Assembly: GCA_035530135.1 (NCBI GenBank)
Contig: DATKVJ010000124.1
Location: 1-17,168 of the forward strand
Length of the DNA stretch: 17,168 nucleotides
Source: CAIYYX01 sp035530135
GTDB lineage: Bacteria > Pseudomonadota > Gammaproteobacteria > Burkholderiales > Rhodocyclaceae
Direction of reading: 5' to 3'
In this document: one piece after another, positions 7,303 through 15,775 of the stretch
Numbering within the stretch: position 1 is the stretch's first letter
How the letters are laid out: every line of letters starts with the position of its first letter
Notes under the pieces: generated by a model
Told to the model about the DNA's origin: nothing
What the model saw: the letters and a program-made list of their open reading frames with translations, nothing else
Database searches by the model: none
Program-made: the position numbers and the translations under genes

Positions 7303-8529
7303 ATGGATCGTCGTTCATTCATCAAAGCTTCCGGTGTCACGCTGGCCGGTGCAGTAGCGCCCATGTTTCCGCTTGCGGCCCTGGCTGGCGATCAACTGGT
7401 CGTCAGCAGCATCCTCGACCTGTCCGGAGGGCTTGATATCTACGGCAAGCCGATGGCCGACTGCATGACCTTGGCGGTCGAGGAGCAGAACGCCGCCGGC
7501 GGCCTGCTCGGCAAGCAGTTGAAGCTCGCCAGCTACGACCCGCAGTCCAACATGCAGCTCTACGCGCAGTTCGCGCAAAAGGCAGCTCTGAAGGACAAGG
7601 CGGCCGTCGTGATGGGCGGCATCACCTCCGCTTCGCGCGAGGTGATCCGACCGGTGCTGGACCGCTACAAGACGCTCTACTTCTACAACACGCAGTACGA
7701 AGGCGGTGTCTGCGACCGCGACATCTTCTGCACCGGCGTGACGCCAGGCCAGACGGTGGCCAAGCTGATACCGTATTCGATGAAGAAGTGGGGAAAGAAG
7801 GTCTACGTGCTCGCGGCCGACTACAACTACGGCCAGATCACCTCGCAGTGGGTCAAGAAGTTCGTGCTGGAAAACGGCGGCTCGGTCGCATCCATAGACT
7901 TCTTCCCGCTCGACGTAACCAATTTCGGCCCGGCGATCTCGAAGATCGAGGCTGCCAAGCCCGACATGATCGTCTCGGCGCTCGTCGGTGGCGCGCACAT
8001 CTCGTTCTATCGCCAGTGGGCCGCGGCCGGCATGACGAAGAAGATTCCCCTGGCTTCGACGACCTTCGCCGGTGGCAACGAGCACATCGTCCTGTCGCCG
8101 GCCGAATGCAACGGCTTCCTGGTCTCGTACAACTACTTCCAGAACCTCGACACGCCCGAGAACAAAGCCTTCAAGGCACGCTTCTACAAGCGCTTCGGCA
8201 AGGACTACCCGAACATCACCGAGCTGGCGATGGGCACCTACCAGGGTTTCAAGCTGTGGGCCGCAGGCGTGAAGAAAGCCGGCTCCGTGGACCGCATGAA
8301 GGTGATCGAGGCGCTCGAGTCGGGCATCAGCATCGATGCTCCGAGCGGCAAGGTGACGCTGGACCCCCCGACCCACCACTGCGTGCTGAACGTGAGTATC
8401 GCCGAGGTCAAGGACAAGCAGCTCGACGTCATCAAGACCTTCCCGCAGCAAAAGCCCAGCGATACCAGTGCGGTCTGCAACCTGATAAAGAACCCGAACG
8501 ACAACCAGCAATACGTGATCAAGGCCTGA
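7303..8529 (+). CDS. Tat-exported amide/urea-type ABC substrate-binding protein (UrtA/FmdD-like)
   Basis: The 408-residue protein starts at ATG 7303, nine bases after AAGGAG (7288-7293). An upstream in-frame ATG lies inside the amidase gene and is rejected. The N-terminus DRRSFIK is a twin-arginine signal, with probable cleavage after ALA at residue 28, so it is folded before export. The rest is a Peripla_BP_6 type I binding fold (LSGGLDIYGKPMADC, AGGLLGKQLKL, GGITSASREVI). The element FYNTQYEGGVCDRDIFCTG is typical of the urea/short-chain amide branch (UrtA, FmdD) and not of the leucine-binding proteins. It captures the ligand in the periplasm for the two permeases downstream. The exact ligand cannot be read from sequence. 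Confidence 0.9.
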   Translation: MDRRSFIKASGVTLAGAVAPMFPLAALAGDQLVVSSILDLSGGLDIYGKPMADCMTLAVEEQNAAGGLLGKQLKLASYDPQSNMQLYAQFAQKAALKDKAAVVMGGITSASREVIRPVLDRYKTLYFYNTQYEGGVCDRDIFCTGVTPGQTVAKLIPYSMKKWGKKVYVLAADYNYGQITSQWVKKFVLENGGSVASIDFFPLDVTNFGPAISKIEAAKPDMIVSALVGGAHISFYRQWAAAGMTKKIPLASTTFAGGNEHIVLSPAECNGFLVSYNYFQNLDTPENKAFKARFYKRFGKDYPNITELAMGTYQGFKLWAAGVKKAGSVDRMKVIEALESGISIDAPSGKVTLDPPTHHCVLNVSIAEVKDKQLDVIKTFPQQKPSDTSAVCNLIKNPNDNQQYVIKA

Positions 8530-8561
8530 TCGCGCACACCCCCGCGACATTGGTGTCCGTC

Positions 8562-9428
8562 ATGGAACTTGCACTCGTCATCGTCATCCAGGTGTTGTAC
8601 GCGGTGGCGACCCTCTTCATCATCTCGGCCGGGCTGGCGGTCATCTTCGGGATGATGAAAGTCATCAATCTCGCCCACGGCGAGTTCATGATGCTGGGGG
8701 CCTACGCCACCATCGGCGCAATCCGGCTCGGCCTCAACCTGTGGGTCGCAATGTTCGTGGTCGCGCCCATCGCCGTCGGGCTGGTCGGGGTCGTGCTCGA
8801 GCGCTTGGTCATCCGGCGCCTGTACGGCCGCATGGTCGACACCATGCTCGCGACCTGGGGCCTGTCGCTGCTGCTGATAGGCATCGTCACGTCGATCGCC
8901 GGTGACACCACGGCCGGCGTGTCGGCGCCCTTGGGCAGCTTTTCTATCGGCGCCTATTCGCTGAGCGGCTACATCCCCGTGGTCATTGCGGTCGCGATCG
9001 CACTCGCGCTGGCAATCCGCTGGGTTCTCATGCGTACGCAGCTCGGCTTGATCGCGCGCGGCACGATGCAAAACCCCGACATGGCAAATGCGCTTGGCGT
9101 CAGCCCGAGCCTGGTGTATTCGGTCACCTTCGCGGTCGGCGCGGCGCTCTCCGGGCTCGCTGGGGGACTGCTTGCGCCGATCACCGGTGTGGTGCCGACG
9201 ATGGGCGCGGCTTTCGTCGCGAAGGCCTTCATCACCGTCATCGGCGGCGGCCCGGCGATCCTGGCCGGTCTGGTCGGCGCATCGGCGCTGTTCGGCGCCA
9301 TCAACCAGCTCGCCACGTTTGCGACCACGCCGGTCATCGGCGAGGTCGCGCTGCTCGCGGCCGCGATCGTGATGCTGCGCTTGTTGCCGCAGGGCATCAC
9401 CGGCCGATTCTTCAAGGGGTCGCTGTGA
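8562..9428 (+). CDS. ABC permease, UrtB/LivH type
   Basis: The 288-residue integral membrane protein belongs to the branched-chain amino acid/urea permease family (BPD_transp_2). Diagnostic stretches are SAGLAVIFGMMKVINLAHGEFMMLGAY near the N-terminus and the coupling region ALGVSPSLVYSVTFAVGAALSGLAGGL, with about eight hydrophobic segments. The start at ATG 8562 lies 32 bases after the binding-protein stop and lacks a clear Shine-Dalgarno; GTG 8553 is an alternative three codons upstream. Its last codons overlap the start of the next permease by four bases, indicating translational coupling. It forms the channel as a heterodimer with the following gene product. Confidence 0.9.
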   Translation: MELALVIVIQVLYAVATLFIISAGLAVIFGMMKVINLAHGEFMMLGAYATIGAIRLGLNLWVAMFVVAPIAVGLVGVVLERLVIRRLYGRMVDTMLATWGLSLLLIGIVTSIAGDTTAGVSAPLGSFSIGAYSLSGYIPVVIAVAIALALAIRWVLMRTQLGLIARGTMQNPDMANALGVSPSLVYSVTFAVGAALSGLAGGLLAPITGVVPTMGAAFVAKAFITVIGGGPAILAGLVGASALFGAINQLATFATTPVIGEVALLAAAIVMLRLLPQGITGRFFKGSL

Positions 9429-10501
9429 ACCGTTTCGCAAAGTCCTGGATGAGCGCTGCGCTAAGCCTCGCCATCGGTATTGCAATGATGCTGGTCCTGC
9501 CCGGCGTGCTGGACGATTACACCCTGATCCAGGTCACCATCTACGCGGTGATGTCGATTCTGGGCGTGAGCCTCGGCTTTATCTGGGGCTTCGGCGGCAT
9601 CCTGTGTTTCGGCCAGGCGGCCTTCTTCGGGCTCGGTGCGTACACCTATGCGATAGCGGTGATGAACATGGGCGACAGCACCGGACCATTCCTGCTCGCC
9701 ATCGCGGTGCCGGCGCTGTTCGCCATGATTCTCGGCTACGTGATCTTCTACGGACGCTTGTCCGACGTCTACATGGGCGTAATCACCCTGACCGTCACGT
9801 TGATCCTGTTCAACCTGATCAATTCGACCGCGGGTCCCGAGTGGAAAATCGGCAGCGCGCCGCTGGGGGGCTTCAACGGCATCCCCGCGATCCCGACGCT
9901 CAACGTGCCCGGCCACCCCAACGATGTGCTGAGCCCGAAGGACCTGTTCGACCTGACCTTCGTGTGCCTGCTCGTGGTCTACCTGGGCCTGCGCATGCTG
10001 ATCAGTTCGAAAATCGGCCGGGTCATCATCGCGGCGAAGGAAAACGAGCAGCGAGTGCTGCTGTTGGGCTACGACGCGCGCGTCTACAAACTCTTCAGCT
10101 TCACGCTCGGCGGAGCCATCGCCGGCCTCGCCGGCTGCCTGTTCGCAAATTGGGGAGCGTTCACGAGCCCGACCATCTTCGGCCTCGCGCAATCGGCCCA
10201 GATCATAATCTGGGTCATCGTCGGCGGCCTGGGCACGCTGGTGGGCCCGATCGTCGGCTGCGTCGCGATCCAATGGCTGACGACGCAAATCGGCACCCAG
10301 CAGATGTTCAATTCCAACCTCGTTCTGGGCACCATCCTCGTCGTGTTCGTGCTGCTGGTGCCGCGAGGCATCGTACCCACCCTGGGTAGCCTGGGTGAGT
10401 GGGCGTTCGGCAGGATGCGACGGCGCAAGGCATCGAGTACGACGGCTGCAGCACAGGCCGAGACCGCACCCGCAATGGCCGCGACGGAGCGTGCGACGTG
10501 A
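9425..10501 (+). CDS. ABC permease, UrtC/LivM type
   Basis: The 358-residue product is the second membrane subunit of the importer. The start is GTG 9425, inside GTGA that also holds the stop of the previous gene, with AAGGGG five bases upstream. Family marks are LGFIWGFGGILCFGQAAFFGLGAYTYA, IGRVIIAAKENEQRVLLLGYDARVYKLFSFTLGGAIAGLAG and VIVGGLGTLVGPIVG. There are eight or more hydrophobic spans and a hydrophilic, Ala/Thr-rich C-terminal tail of about 35 residues. Its stop overlaps the GTG start of the first ATPase gene by two bases. Confidence 0.9.
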   Translation: MNRFAKSWMSAALSLAIGIAMMLVLPGVLDDYTLIQVTIYAVMSILGVSLGFIWGFGGILCFGQAAFFGLGAYTYAIAVMNMGDSTGPFLLAIAVPALFAMILGYVIFYGRLSDVYMGVITLTVTLILFNLINSTAGPEWKIGSAPLGGFNGIPAIPTLNVPGHPNDVLSPKDLFDLTFVCLLVVYLGLRMLISSKIGRVIIAAKENEQRVLLLGYDARVYKLFSFTLGGAIAGLAGCLFANWGAFTSPTIFGLAQSAQIIIWVIVGGLGTLVGPIVGCVAIQWLTTQIGTQQMFNSNLVLGTILVVFVLLVPRGIVPTLGSLGEWAFGRMRRRKASSTTAAAQAETAPAMAATERAT

Positions 10502-11214
10502 CGCCGGTGATCGAGACGCGTGACCTCAACGTGCACTTCGGCGGCGTGCATGCCACCCGCGACGTCAACTTCAAAGTAGCCGAAGCCGAGCTGCGCTGTG
10601 TAATCGGCCCGAACGGCGCCGGTAAGAGCACCTTCTTCAAGCTGCTGACCGGTCAGGTAAAGCCGACCTCGGGGCAGATTCTGTTCCGTGGCGAGGACAT
10701 CTCCAACATGAAGCCGCATGAGCCTGGCCGCCTCGGCATCGGCATCAAGACCCAGGTGCCCAGTCTCTTCAACGGCCTGAGCGTGTGGGAGAACGTCTGG
10801 CTGTCGGCGCGCAGCGTAAACACCGCTGAGCAATCCGAGCGCATCACGCGCCGGACGCTGGAGCGCGTCGGCATGACGGCCTATCGCGACACGACCGCAG
10901 GCCTGCTCGCGCACGGCTTGCGCCAATGGGTCGAGATCGGCGTCGTGATCGCCGCCGAGCCGCCGCTGATCCTGCTCGACGAGCCAGCCGCCGGCATGAG
11001 CGACGCCGAGGTCGCGCGCACCGCAGAACTGATCCTCGAAATCAATCGCCAGCACGCTCTGATAGTAGTCGAACACGACATGAACTTCATCCGCATGATC
11101 GCAAAGAAGGTGACCGTGCTGCACCAGGGCGCGATCATCAAGGAAGACACGCCGGACCGCATCATGAGCGACCCGCTGGTCCAGCAGATATACCTCGGCA
11201 AGAAACCGCATTGA
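10498..11214 (+). CDS. ABC ATP-binding protein, UrtD/LivG type
   Basis: The 238-residue ATPase starts at GTG 10498, overlapping the permease stop, with GGAG upstream. Walker A is GPNGAGKS (37-44), the Q-loop glutamine is near 86, Walker B is LILLDEP (157-163) and the switch histidine is H193 in VEHDMNFI. The ABC signature is replaced by LAHGLRQWVEIG (137-148). That His-containing form is characteristic of the urea-transporter ATPase UrtD (LSHGQKQWLEIG) and supports an Urt/Fmd assignment over a Liv one. It powers import with the next gene product. Longer in-frame extensions run into the permease gene and are rejected. Confidence 0.9.
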   Translation: MTPVIETRDLNVHFGGVHATRDVNFKVAEAELRCVIGPNGAGKSTFFKLLTGQVKPTSGQILFRGEDISNMKPHEPGRLGIGIKTQVPSLFNGLSVWENVWLSARSVNTAEQSERITRRTLERVGMTAYRDTTAGLLAHGLRQWVEIGVVIAAEPPLILLDEPAAGMSDAEVARTAELILEINRQHALIVVEHDMNFIRMIAKKVTVLHQGAIIKEDTPDRIMSDPLVQQIYLGKKPH

Positions 11215-11216
11215 CC

Positions 11217-11933
11217 ATGGAGCCTCACGTGCTGGAAATCTCGGGCCTACACGCCGGATACGGGGGCATCCCCGTGCTGCACGACATCTCCCTCGAGATA
11301 GCCGAAGGCGAGTCGGTGGGCATCCTTGGCCACAATGGCATGGGCAAAACAACGATGCTGCGCACGCTGATCGGCGCGCTGCGCGCGAGCGCCGGCACGG
11401 TGCGCTTCGGCGGGACCGACGTCACCCGCTTCGCGCCTCACACGCGTGCCAAGCTCGGCATGGCCTATGTGCCCCAGGGGCGCGAGATTTTTCCGACGCT
11501 CAGCGCGATGGACAATTTGCGCATGGGCTTGGTCAAGACCGGCGAGCGCACACTACAGACGATCGAGCGGCTGCTGGAGGACTTTCCCCGCCTCAAGCCG
11601 CTGCTCGACCGCCCCGGCGGGTCGCTTTCGGGCGGCGAGCAACAGTTGCTGGCGCTGGCGCGCGCGCTCGCCGGCAAACCGACGCTGCTGCTGCTCGACG
11701 AGCCGACCGAAGGCATCCAGCCGTCCATCATCGAAGAGATCGCCGAGACGCTCGCCTCGCTGCGCGACCGCATGAAGCTCACCATAGTGCTGGTGGAGCA
11801 GAACCTTGAGTTCATTGCGGCCGTGTCGCAACGTGTGCTGGTGATCAAGCGCGGCCAGATCGGCGGCGAGATTCCGCGCGAACACCTGGGCGACCTCGAG
11901 ATCATGAGCCAGTACACCGGGGTTCATGGCTGA
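11217..11933 (+). CDS. ABC ATP-binding protein, UrtE/LivF type
   Basis: The 238-residue ATPase starts at ATG 11217, two bases after the preceding stop. Walker A is GHNGMGKT (38-45), the signature is LSGGEQQLLALARAL (137-151) and Walker B is LLLLDEPTEGIQPSIIEEI from about 157. The phrase TEGIQPSII is typical of UrtE. It is the last gene of the operon. The 197 bases to the convergent gene beyond it hold one weak hairpin and no T-tract, so no intrinsic terminator is called. Confidence 0.9.
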   Translation: MEPHVLEISGLHAGYGGIPVLHDISLEIAEGESVGILGHNGMGKTTMLRTLIGALRASAGTVRFGGTDVTRFAPHTRAKLGMAYVPQGREIFPTLSAMDNLRMGLVKTGERTLQTIERLLEDFPRLKPLLDRPGGSLSGGEQQLLALARALAGKPTLLLLDEPTEGIQPSIIEEIAETLASLRDRMKLTIVLVEQNLEFIAAVSQRVLVIKRGQIGGEIPREHLGDLEIMSQYTGVHG

Positions 11934-12130
11934 ACGAAACGCTTCACGGCCCTGACATGCCGCCCTTTGGGATAGAGGCGGTTCGCTGCGAGAGCTGCAA
12001 GCTTGGCTTCTGGAATTGCCCCCACTGCCCCGCCGCAGGAACAGGCTTTTTATGAAGCGCGAAGGCGCGTAGCCGCTCGCCCGGTCCGATCCAAGTCGGC
12101 TGCCGGCACATCGCCTGCATCACTACCCGG

Positions 12131-12550
12131 TCACACAAGAAAGTACATGAGGACCGAAGCGAATATATTCAGGAGCAGTGCTTTTCCGAATGCCGTAAAA
12201 AACTTTTCCCGCCTCTTGACCACGCAGCTGTACGCGAAAAACAGGCAGCCAAGCAAACCGTATGCGAAGGTCGCGCTTGCGATGCGCTTGGCTTCGGAGC
12301 GCCGGTGTCCCGCAAATTGTTCCGAGGTATAGATCTTCCCTGTCTTCTTGTCGCGCCACTTGTCAGGTACCTGGCAGGTTCTTATACCCTCCGCCCCGCA
12401 CGATTCGATATGCGATTTCAGCAACTCGTGTTGCGCCGCGTCGTATTCGTTAGGCAGCGGCTGATAGACGAGCAATCCCGAGAAAATGAGCGCGAGGAGA
12501 TACGCAACCCAAACGATCGGCTCGATCCTTCTGAAGGTGGATTCTTTCAT
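12131..12550 (-). CDS. Orphan small membrane protein
   Basis: The 139-residue product has a helix at 11-29 (VWVAYLLALIFSGLLVY), a hydrophilic central part with two cysteines (C51, C59) and the stretch VPDKWRDKKTGKIYTSEQFAGHRRSEAKR, then helices at 91-110 and 121-138. A GAGG seven bases before the ATG supports the start. If the first helix is an in-out anchor, the cysteine-containing segment is periplasmic, where DsbA could join the pair. Codon choice (AAA, ATT, TAT) gives lower GC than the flanking transport operons, which suggests acquisition by transfer. I recognise no family. Confidence 0.65.
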   Translation of the reverse strand: MKESTFRRIEPIVWVAYLLALIFSGLLVYQPLPNEYDAAQHELLKSHIESCGAEGIRTCQVPDKWRDKKTGKIYTSEQFAGHRRSEAKRIASATFAYGLLGCLFFAYSCVVKRREKFFTAFGKALLLNIFASVLMYFLV

Positions 12551-12619
12551 GGACTTGCCTCGATGCGTCCGTATGGGTCGGGCCGCATTCGGGATTATGC
12601 ACCCAGGCGCCGCCTTCGG

Positions 12620-13714
12620 TTAATCCGCGGCATCGGCCTCGATAAGGTGCACATGCTCGAGCGCGATCACCGCATGCGCTGGATCGCCCGCGTGCAAGCC
12701 GCGCAGGGCAGGCTCGTGCTTGGGCACGAAAGCGATCAGCCGCTGCCCCTGCAGGCCCAGGCGCACGCGTAAGTACGGACCGCGGTCGAGCAGCGCTTCG
12801 ACGGTCGCCGCAAACTGGTTGACGTCGGCGACAGCGGTGGAAGGCGGAACGAGGCGGATGTTTTCCGGCCGCACGCAGGCGATGACCTCCCCGACGGGGA
12901 GTGCGCCCCCGACCCGGGCGTAAATATTGAAGGGACCGCAAGCGACCTGAGCGAGGCCGTCGCCGAGCGCACGCGCGCGCCCGCGCAGCATGGTCTCCAT
13001 GCCGACGAACTCGGCCACGAAGGCATTCGCCGGCCGCTCGAACACTTCGTCGGGACGTCCCTGCTGCACCAGCCGGCCGTTGCGCATGACCGCGAGCCGG
13101 TCGGCAAGCGTGAGCGCTTCGCTGCGGTCGTGGGTTACGTAAATCATCGGCACGCCGGTGTCGGCGAGCAGCGCGCGCAATTCCTCGTGCAGCTGATCGC
13201 GCGCGCGCGCGTCCAGCGCCGAGGACGGCTCGTCGAGAAGCAGCAGCGCAGGCTGCGTGGCGAAAGCGCGCGCGAGCGCGACCCGCTGCTTTTCGCCCCC
13301 GCTCAAAAAATAGGGCAGCCGTGCGCGCAGCGGCGCGATGCCGAAACGCTGCATGAGTTTCTCGGTACGCACATCGGCATCGTGTTCGCCGGCGCGGCGC
13401 TTTCCCGCCACGGTCGCTCCGAAGCGAACGTTTTCCGCGACGGTCAGATGAGGGAACAGCGCAAAGTCCTGGAACATGAAAGCGATGCGGCGGCGCTCGG
13501 GTGCAAGCGCGGTGATGTCCTGTCCGTTCAGGGTCAGCCGGCCCGAGCTGAGGCGCTGAAATCCGGCAATCGCATCCAGCAGCACGCTTTTGCCCGCGCC
13601 GTTGGGACCGAGGATAACCAGGCACTCGCCGCGATCGACGCTGAGGTCGATGTCCGCGAGGCGGATACCCTCGAGCCGCAGTCCGAGGCCCGCGACCTGA
13701 AGTGCGGCGCTCAT
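12620..13714 (-). CDS. wtpC: Tungstate/molybdate ABC transporter ATP-binding protein
   Basis: The 364-residue ATPase carries Walker A GPNGAGKS (36-43), FMFQDFALFPHLTVAENV around the Q-loop (79-96), signature LSGGEKQR (137-144), Walker B LLLLDEP and the switch VTHDRSEALTLADRLAV. The C-terminal third is a TOBE-type regulatory domain (ACVRPENIRLVPP near 270-285). Assignment as WtpC/ModC rests on its place after the tungstate-type binding protein and the permease; by itself it is a generic MalK/ModC-class ATPase. It starts 55 bases after the permease stop and completes the operon. Confidence 0.82.
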   Translation of the reverse strand: MSAALQVAGLGLRLEGIRLADIDLSVDRGECLVILGPNGAGKSVLLDAIAGFQRLSSGRLTLNGQDITALAPERRRIAFMFQDFALFPHLTVAENVRFGATVAGKRRAGEHDADVRTEKLMQRFGIAPLRARLPYFLSGGEKQRVALARAFATQPALLLLDEPSSALDARARDQLHEELRALLADTGVPMIYVTHDRSEALTLADRLAVMRNGRLVQQGRPDEVFERPANAFVAEFVGMETMLRGRARALGDGLAQVACGPFNIYARVGGALPVGEVIACVRPENIRLVPPSTAVADVNQFAATVEALLDRGPYLRVRLGLQGQRLIAFVPKHEPALRGLHAGDPAHAVIALEHVHLIEADAAD

Positions 13715-13769
13715 CCTGCGCGGCAGGCCGGCCGGACCTGGGGTCCGAATGTCGCGGCTGTCACGGGTG

Positions 13770-14618
13770 TCACCGTACGGAGCCCGAGCGCAACTCGCGC
13801 CCGTAGGCGAGATAACGCAGTCCGATGAACAGGCCCAGGGCGATGATCAGCACCAGCAGCGCCATGCTCGCCGCTTCGTGCAGGCCGTAGCGCAGGAACA
13901 ACTCGTAGATCTTGATCGGCGCAGTCATCGGATAGTAGGCGAGAATGATCACCGCGCCGACCTCGCTGATCGCGCGCGCGAAGGTCAGGGTCGCACCCGT
14001 GAGCAGGCTGCGCCATGCGAGCGGCAGCGTGATCCGCGCGAGCACCGTCCAGGGCCCGGCGCCCAGCGTGCGTGCCACCTTTTCCAGCTTGGGGTCGACC
14101 GCCTCGAAGCCGATACGCGCGGCGTTCACCGCGTACGGCGCGCTCACGAACAGCATCGCGACCACGATCCCGGCGAGCGTGCCCCAGAACTTGAGGCCGA
14201 ACGCGTCATTGAGCGCCTCACCGAACAGGCCGCGCCTGCCGTAGACCACGAGCAGCGCGATCCCGGCCACCGTATGCGGCACCGCGAGCGGAATATCGAT
14301 CAGCGCCTCGATCGCGCGCTTTCCAGGGAATTTGGCGTGCGCGAGTACATAAGCGAGCGGAAAGCCAAGTACGGCGCCGAGCAAGGCGGTAAGCCCCGCC
14401 GCGCCCAGGCTCAAGGCGATCGCCGCGCGCACCTCGGGTCTTGCGGCGACGTGCAGCAGGTCCGCGGGCGATGGCAGTGTCGCCAGCGCCACCAGCGGCG
14501 CAACGATCGATACCAGCAGCAATCCGCCGCAGCACCAGAACGCGAGGAACAGCAGCCGCGCCCGGCCGGCGCTCGCCGGACGCGCGCTAGGCGCGGCCGC
14601 CCGGTCGGCTTTGCTCAA
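13770..14618 (-). CDS. wtpB: Tungstate/molybdate ABC transporter permease
   Basis: The 282-residue permease has about six membrane helices and the typical permease loop, VDPKLEKVARTLGAGPWTVLARITLPLAW, which contacts the ATPase. IDIPLAVPHTVAGIALL and ARAISEVGAVIILAYYPMTAPIKIYE are typical of the ModB/WtpB group. The start is TTG 14618, immediately after the stop of the binding-protein gene, with AAGGGGG eight bases upstream. No ATG or GTG gives a better start, and the abutting genes imply translational coupling. Confidence 0.86.
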   Translation of the reverse strand: MSKADRAAAPSARPASAGRARLLFLAFWCCGGLLLVSIVAPLVALATLPSPADLLHVAARPEVRAAIALSLGAAGLTALLGAVLGFPLAYVLAHAKFPGKRAIEALIDIPLAVPHTVAGIALLVVYGRRGLFGEALNDAFGLKFWGTLAGIVVAMLFVSAPYAVNAARIGFEAVDPKLEKVARTLGAGPWTVLARITLPLAWRSLLTGATLTFARAISEVGAVIILAYYPMTAPIKIYELFLRYGLHEAASMALLVLIIALGLFIGLRYLAYGRELRSGSVR

Positions 14619-15602
14619 TCAACCGGCCCCCTTGGCGCTCCAGGGCTTGACCAGCTTCTGCAGCGACGCGGGCATCTGGGCGCGGCCGACCGCGGGCGGG
14701 ACCTGGAACGTTCCGAAGCCGTGCCGCGCGAGGATCTTGCGACCCTGCGGACCGAGGACGAACGCGGCATAGGCCTGCGCCAGTTTCTTGTGGGCCGCGT
14801 TGTCCGGAATGGTCAGCGCGTAGACGATGGGCTTGCCCGTCAGCGTTCCGTTCTTCGTGTGCGCGATGCCGGTCTTGTACAAGTCGGCGTAGCGGGGCTC
14901 GCTCAGATTGATCTTCGCCGGCAGCTTGAGATGGTTCAGATGATGCTGCAAGGCGTCGGATCGGTAGATCGCGAGATAGTCGATCTGGCCCAGCTGCAGC
15001 GCCGAGATGAGCGAAGTCTCGGTATCGCGCATGTTGGTTCGCGGCGCATTGGCGAGCACGCTCTGCTCGAGGCGCGGGTCGTGGTAATAGCGGCCGGCCA
15101 GATTCAGCATCTGCACGGTCTGGTAGCCTGAGGGGTCGGTGTCCGGATCGGAGCGGCCGATCTCCACGCCGGGTTTCGCCAGCAGCTTGAACCAGTCGTG
15201 GCCGTTGATCTCGTGCGCATACTTGCTCTTGTCCGTATAGACGAAGGTAATCGCATTGCTCGCGAAACCGGCGTACCACGTGGCATAGCGTTGGTGACCG
15301 TCCTGGCCGAACAGGTACTTGGGAATCACGCTGTAGTCCGCGGCGGCGTAGAGGTCCGCCTTCTGGTGCAGCTCCGTGATCTTCTTCACCATCTTGACGC
15401 TGCCGCCGAACTCCGGCTGCACCACGACCCCGGGGTGCAGCTTCTCGAACGCGTGGTCGATATCGCGATAGGGGACCGCGAGCGTCCCCGCGGCGAAAAC
15501 TGTGAGCGTGGCCTTAGCGCCAGCGCGCGCGGGCGCGGCGCCCGCGAGGACCGCGAGGCCGGTCGCGGCGAGCAAGGCATGCAGCAGAGGCTTGCGTTTC
15601 AT
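14619..15602 (-). CDS. wtpA: Tungstate/molybdate-binding periplasmic protein, WtpA type
   Basis: The start at ATG 15602 is set by AAGGAG six bases upstream and by the signal peptide that follows (MKRKPLLHALLAATGLAVLAG to about 27); longer in-frame starts precede the signal and are rejected. The 327-residue protein begins its mature part with LTVFAAGTLAVP, then EFGGSVKMVKKIT, ADYSVIPKYLF, FVYTDKSKYAHEING and GRSDPDTDPSGYQT. These are the family marks of WtpA, which binds tungstate and molybdate with an octahedral site, unlike tetrahedral E. coli-type ModA. It delivers the oxyanion for molybdopterin-type cofactors. No molybdo- or tungstoenzyme lies in the window. Confidence 0.87.
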   Translation of the reverse strand: MKRKPLLHALLAATGLAVLAGAAPARAGAKATLTVFAAGTLAVPYRDIDHAFEKLHPGVVVQPEFGGSVKMVKKITELHQKADLYAAADYSVIPKYLFGQDGHQRYATWYAGFASNAITFVYTDKSKYAHEINGHDWFKLLAKPGVEIGRSDPDTDPSGYQTVQMLNLAGRYYHDPRLEQSVLANAPRTNMRDTETSLISALQLGQIDYLAIYRSDALQHHLNHLKLPAKINLSEPRYADLYKTGIAHTKNGTLTGKPIVYALTIPDNAAHKKLAQAYAAFVLGPQGRKILARHGFGTFQVPPAVGRAQMPASLQKLVKPWSAKGAG

Positions 15603-15628
15603 GTGATTCTCCTTCCGGTTGTTGCTTG

Positions 15629-15712
15629 TTAATGGTTCGCCGAAGCGAGCGTCGAAACGGGATCCGCGCATGCGCCCGGCGACAGCAGGCGCGAGGCAGC
15701 GCGAATCCCCAT
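15629..15712 (-). CDS. Candidate leader peptide ORF (27 codons) ahead of wtpA
   Basis: ATG 15712 is preceded by AAGGAG at exactly six bases, the same arrangement as wtpA. The peptide begins MGIRAASRLLSPGACADP and ends at TAA 15629, 26 bases before the wtpA start. It lies out of frame with wtpA. Its position and strong ribosome site suggest a translated leader that could couple or attenuate expression. There is no run of identical codons that would point to an amino-acid attenuator. I know no homologue. Confidence 0.4.
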   Translation of the reverse strand: MGIRAASRLLSPGACADPVSTLASANH

Positions 15713-15753
15713 CGTCTTCTCCTTGCGGATGGGCCGTTGACGCCGAACGCAGG

Positions 15754-15775
15754 CAGCGCGCACAGCCGTGCGCTG
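15754..15775 (-). other. RNA hairpin in the wtpA leader
   Basis: GCGCAC-AGCC-GTGCGC (15758-15773) is a perfect six-base stem. An alternative pairing of CAGCG with CGCTG around CAC-AGCC-GTG gives eight pairs with a two-base bulge. It lies between the upstream palindrome and the leader ORF. It could belong to a metabolite-sensing leader, but I could not fit it to the Moco/Tuco riboswitch consensus from memory. Confidence 0.35.

Noticed and set aside
8238..10288. Long minus-strand ORFs opposite the permease genes
   Set aside because: Asp/Arg/His-rich shadow translations of hydrophobic coding sequence; no ribosome sites or domains.
11961..11990. Possible terminator hairpin after the amide transporter operon
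   Set aside because: Only a five-base CCGCC/GGCGG stem with a large loop and no T-tract.
13749..15131. 460-residue plus-strand ORF opposite the wtp genes
   Set aside because: It is antisense to strongly recognisable genes and is Arg/Gln-rich low-complexity sequence with no motif.
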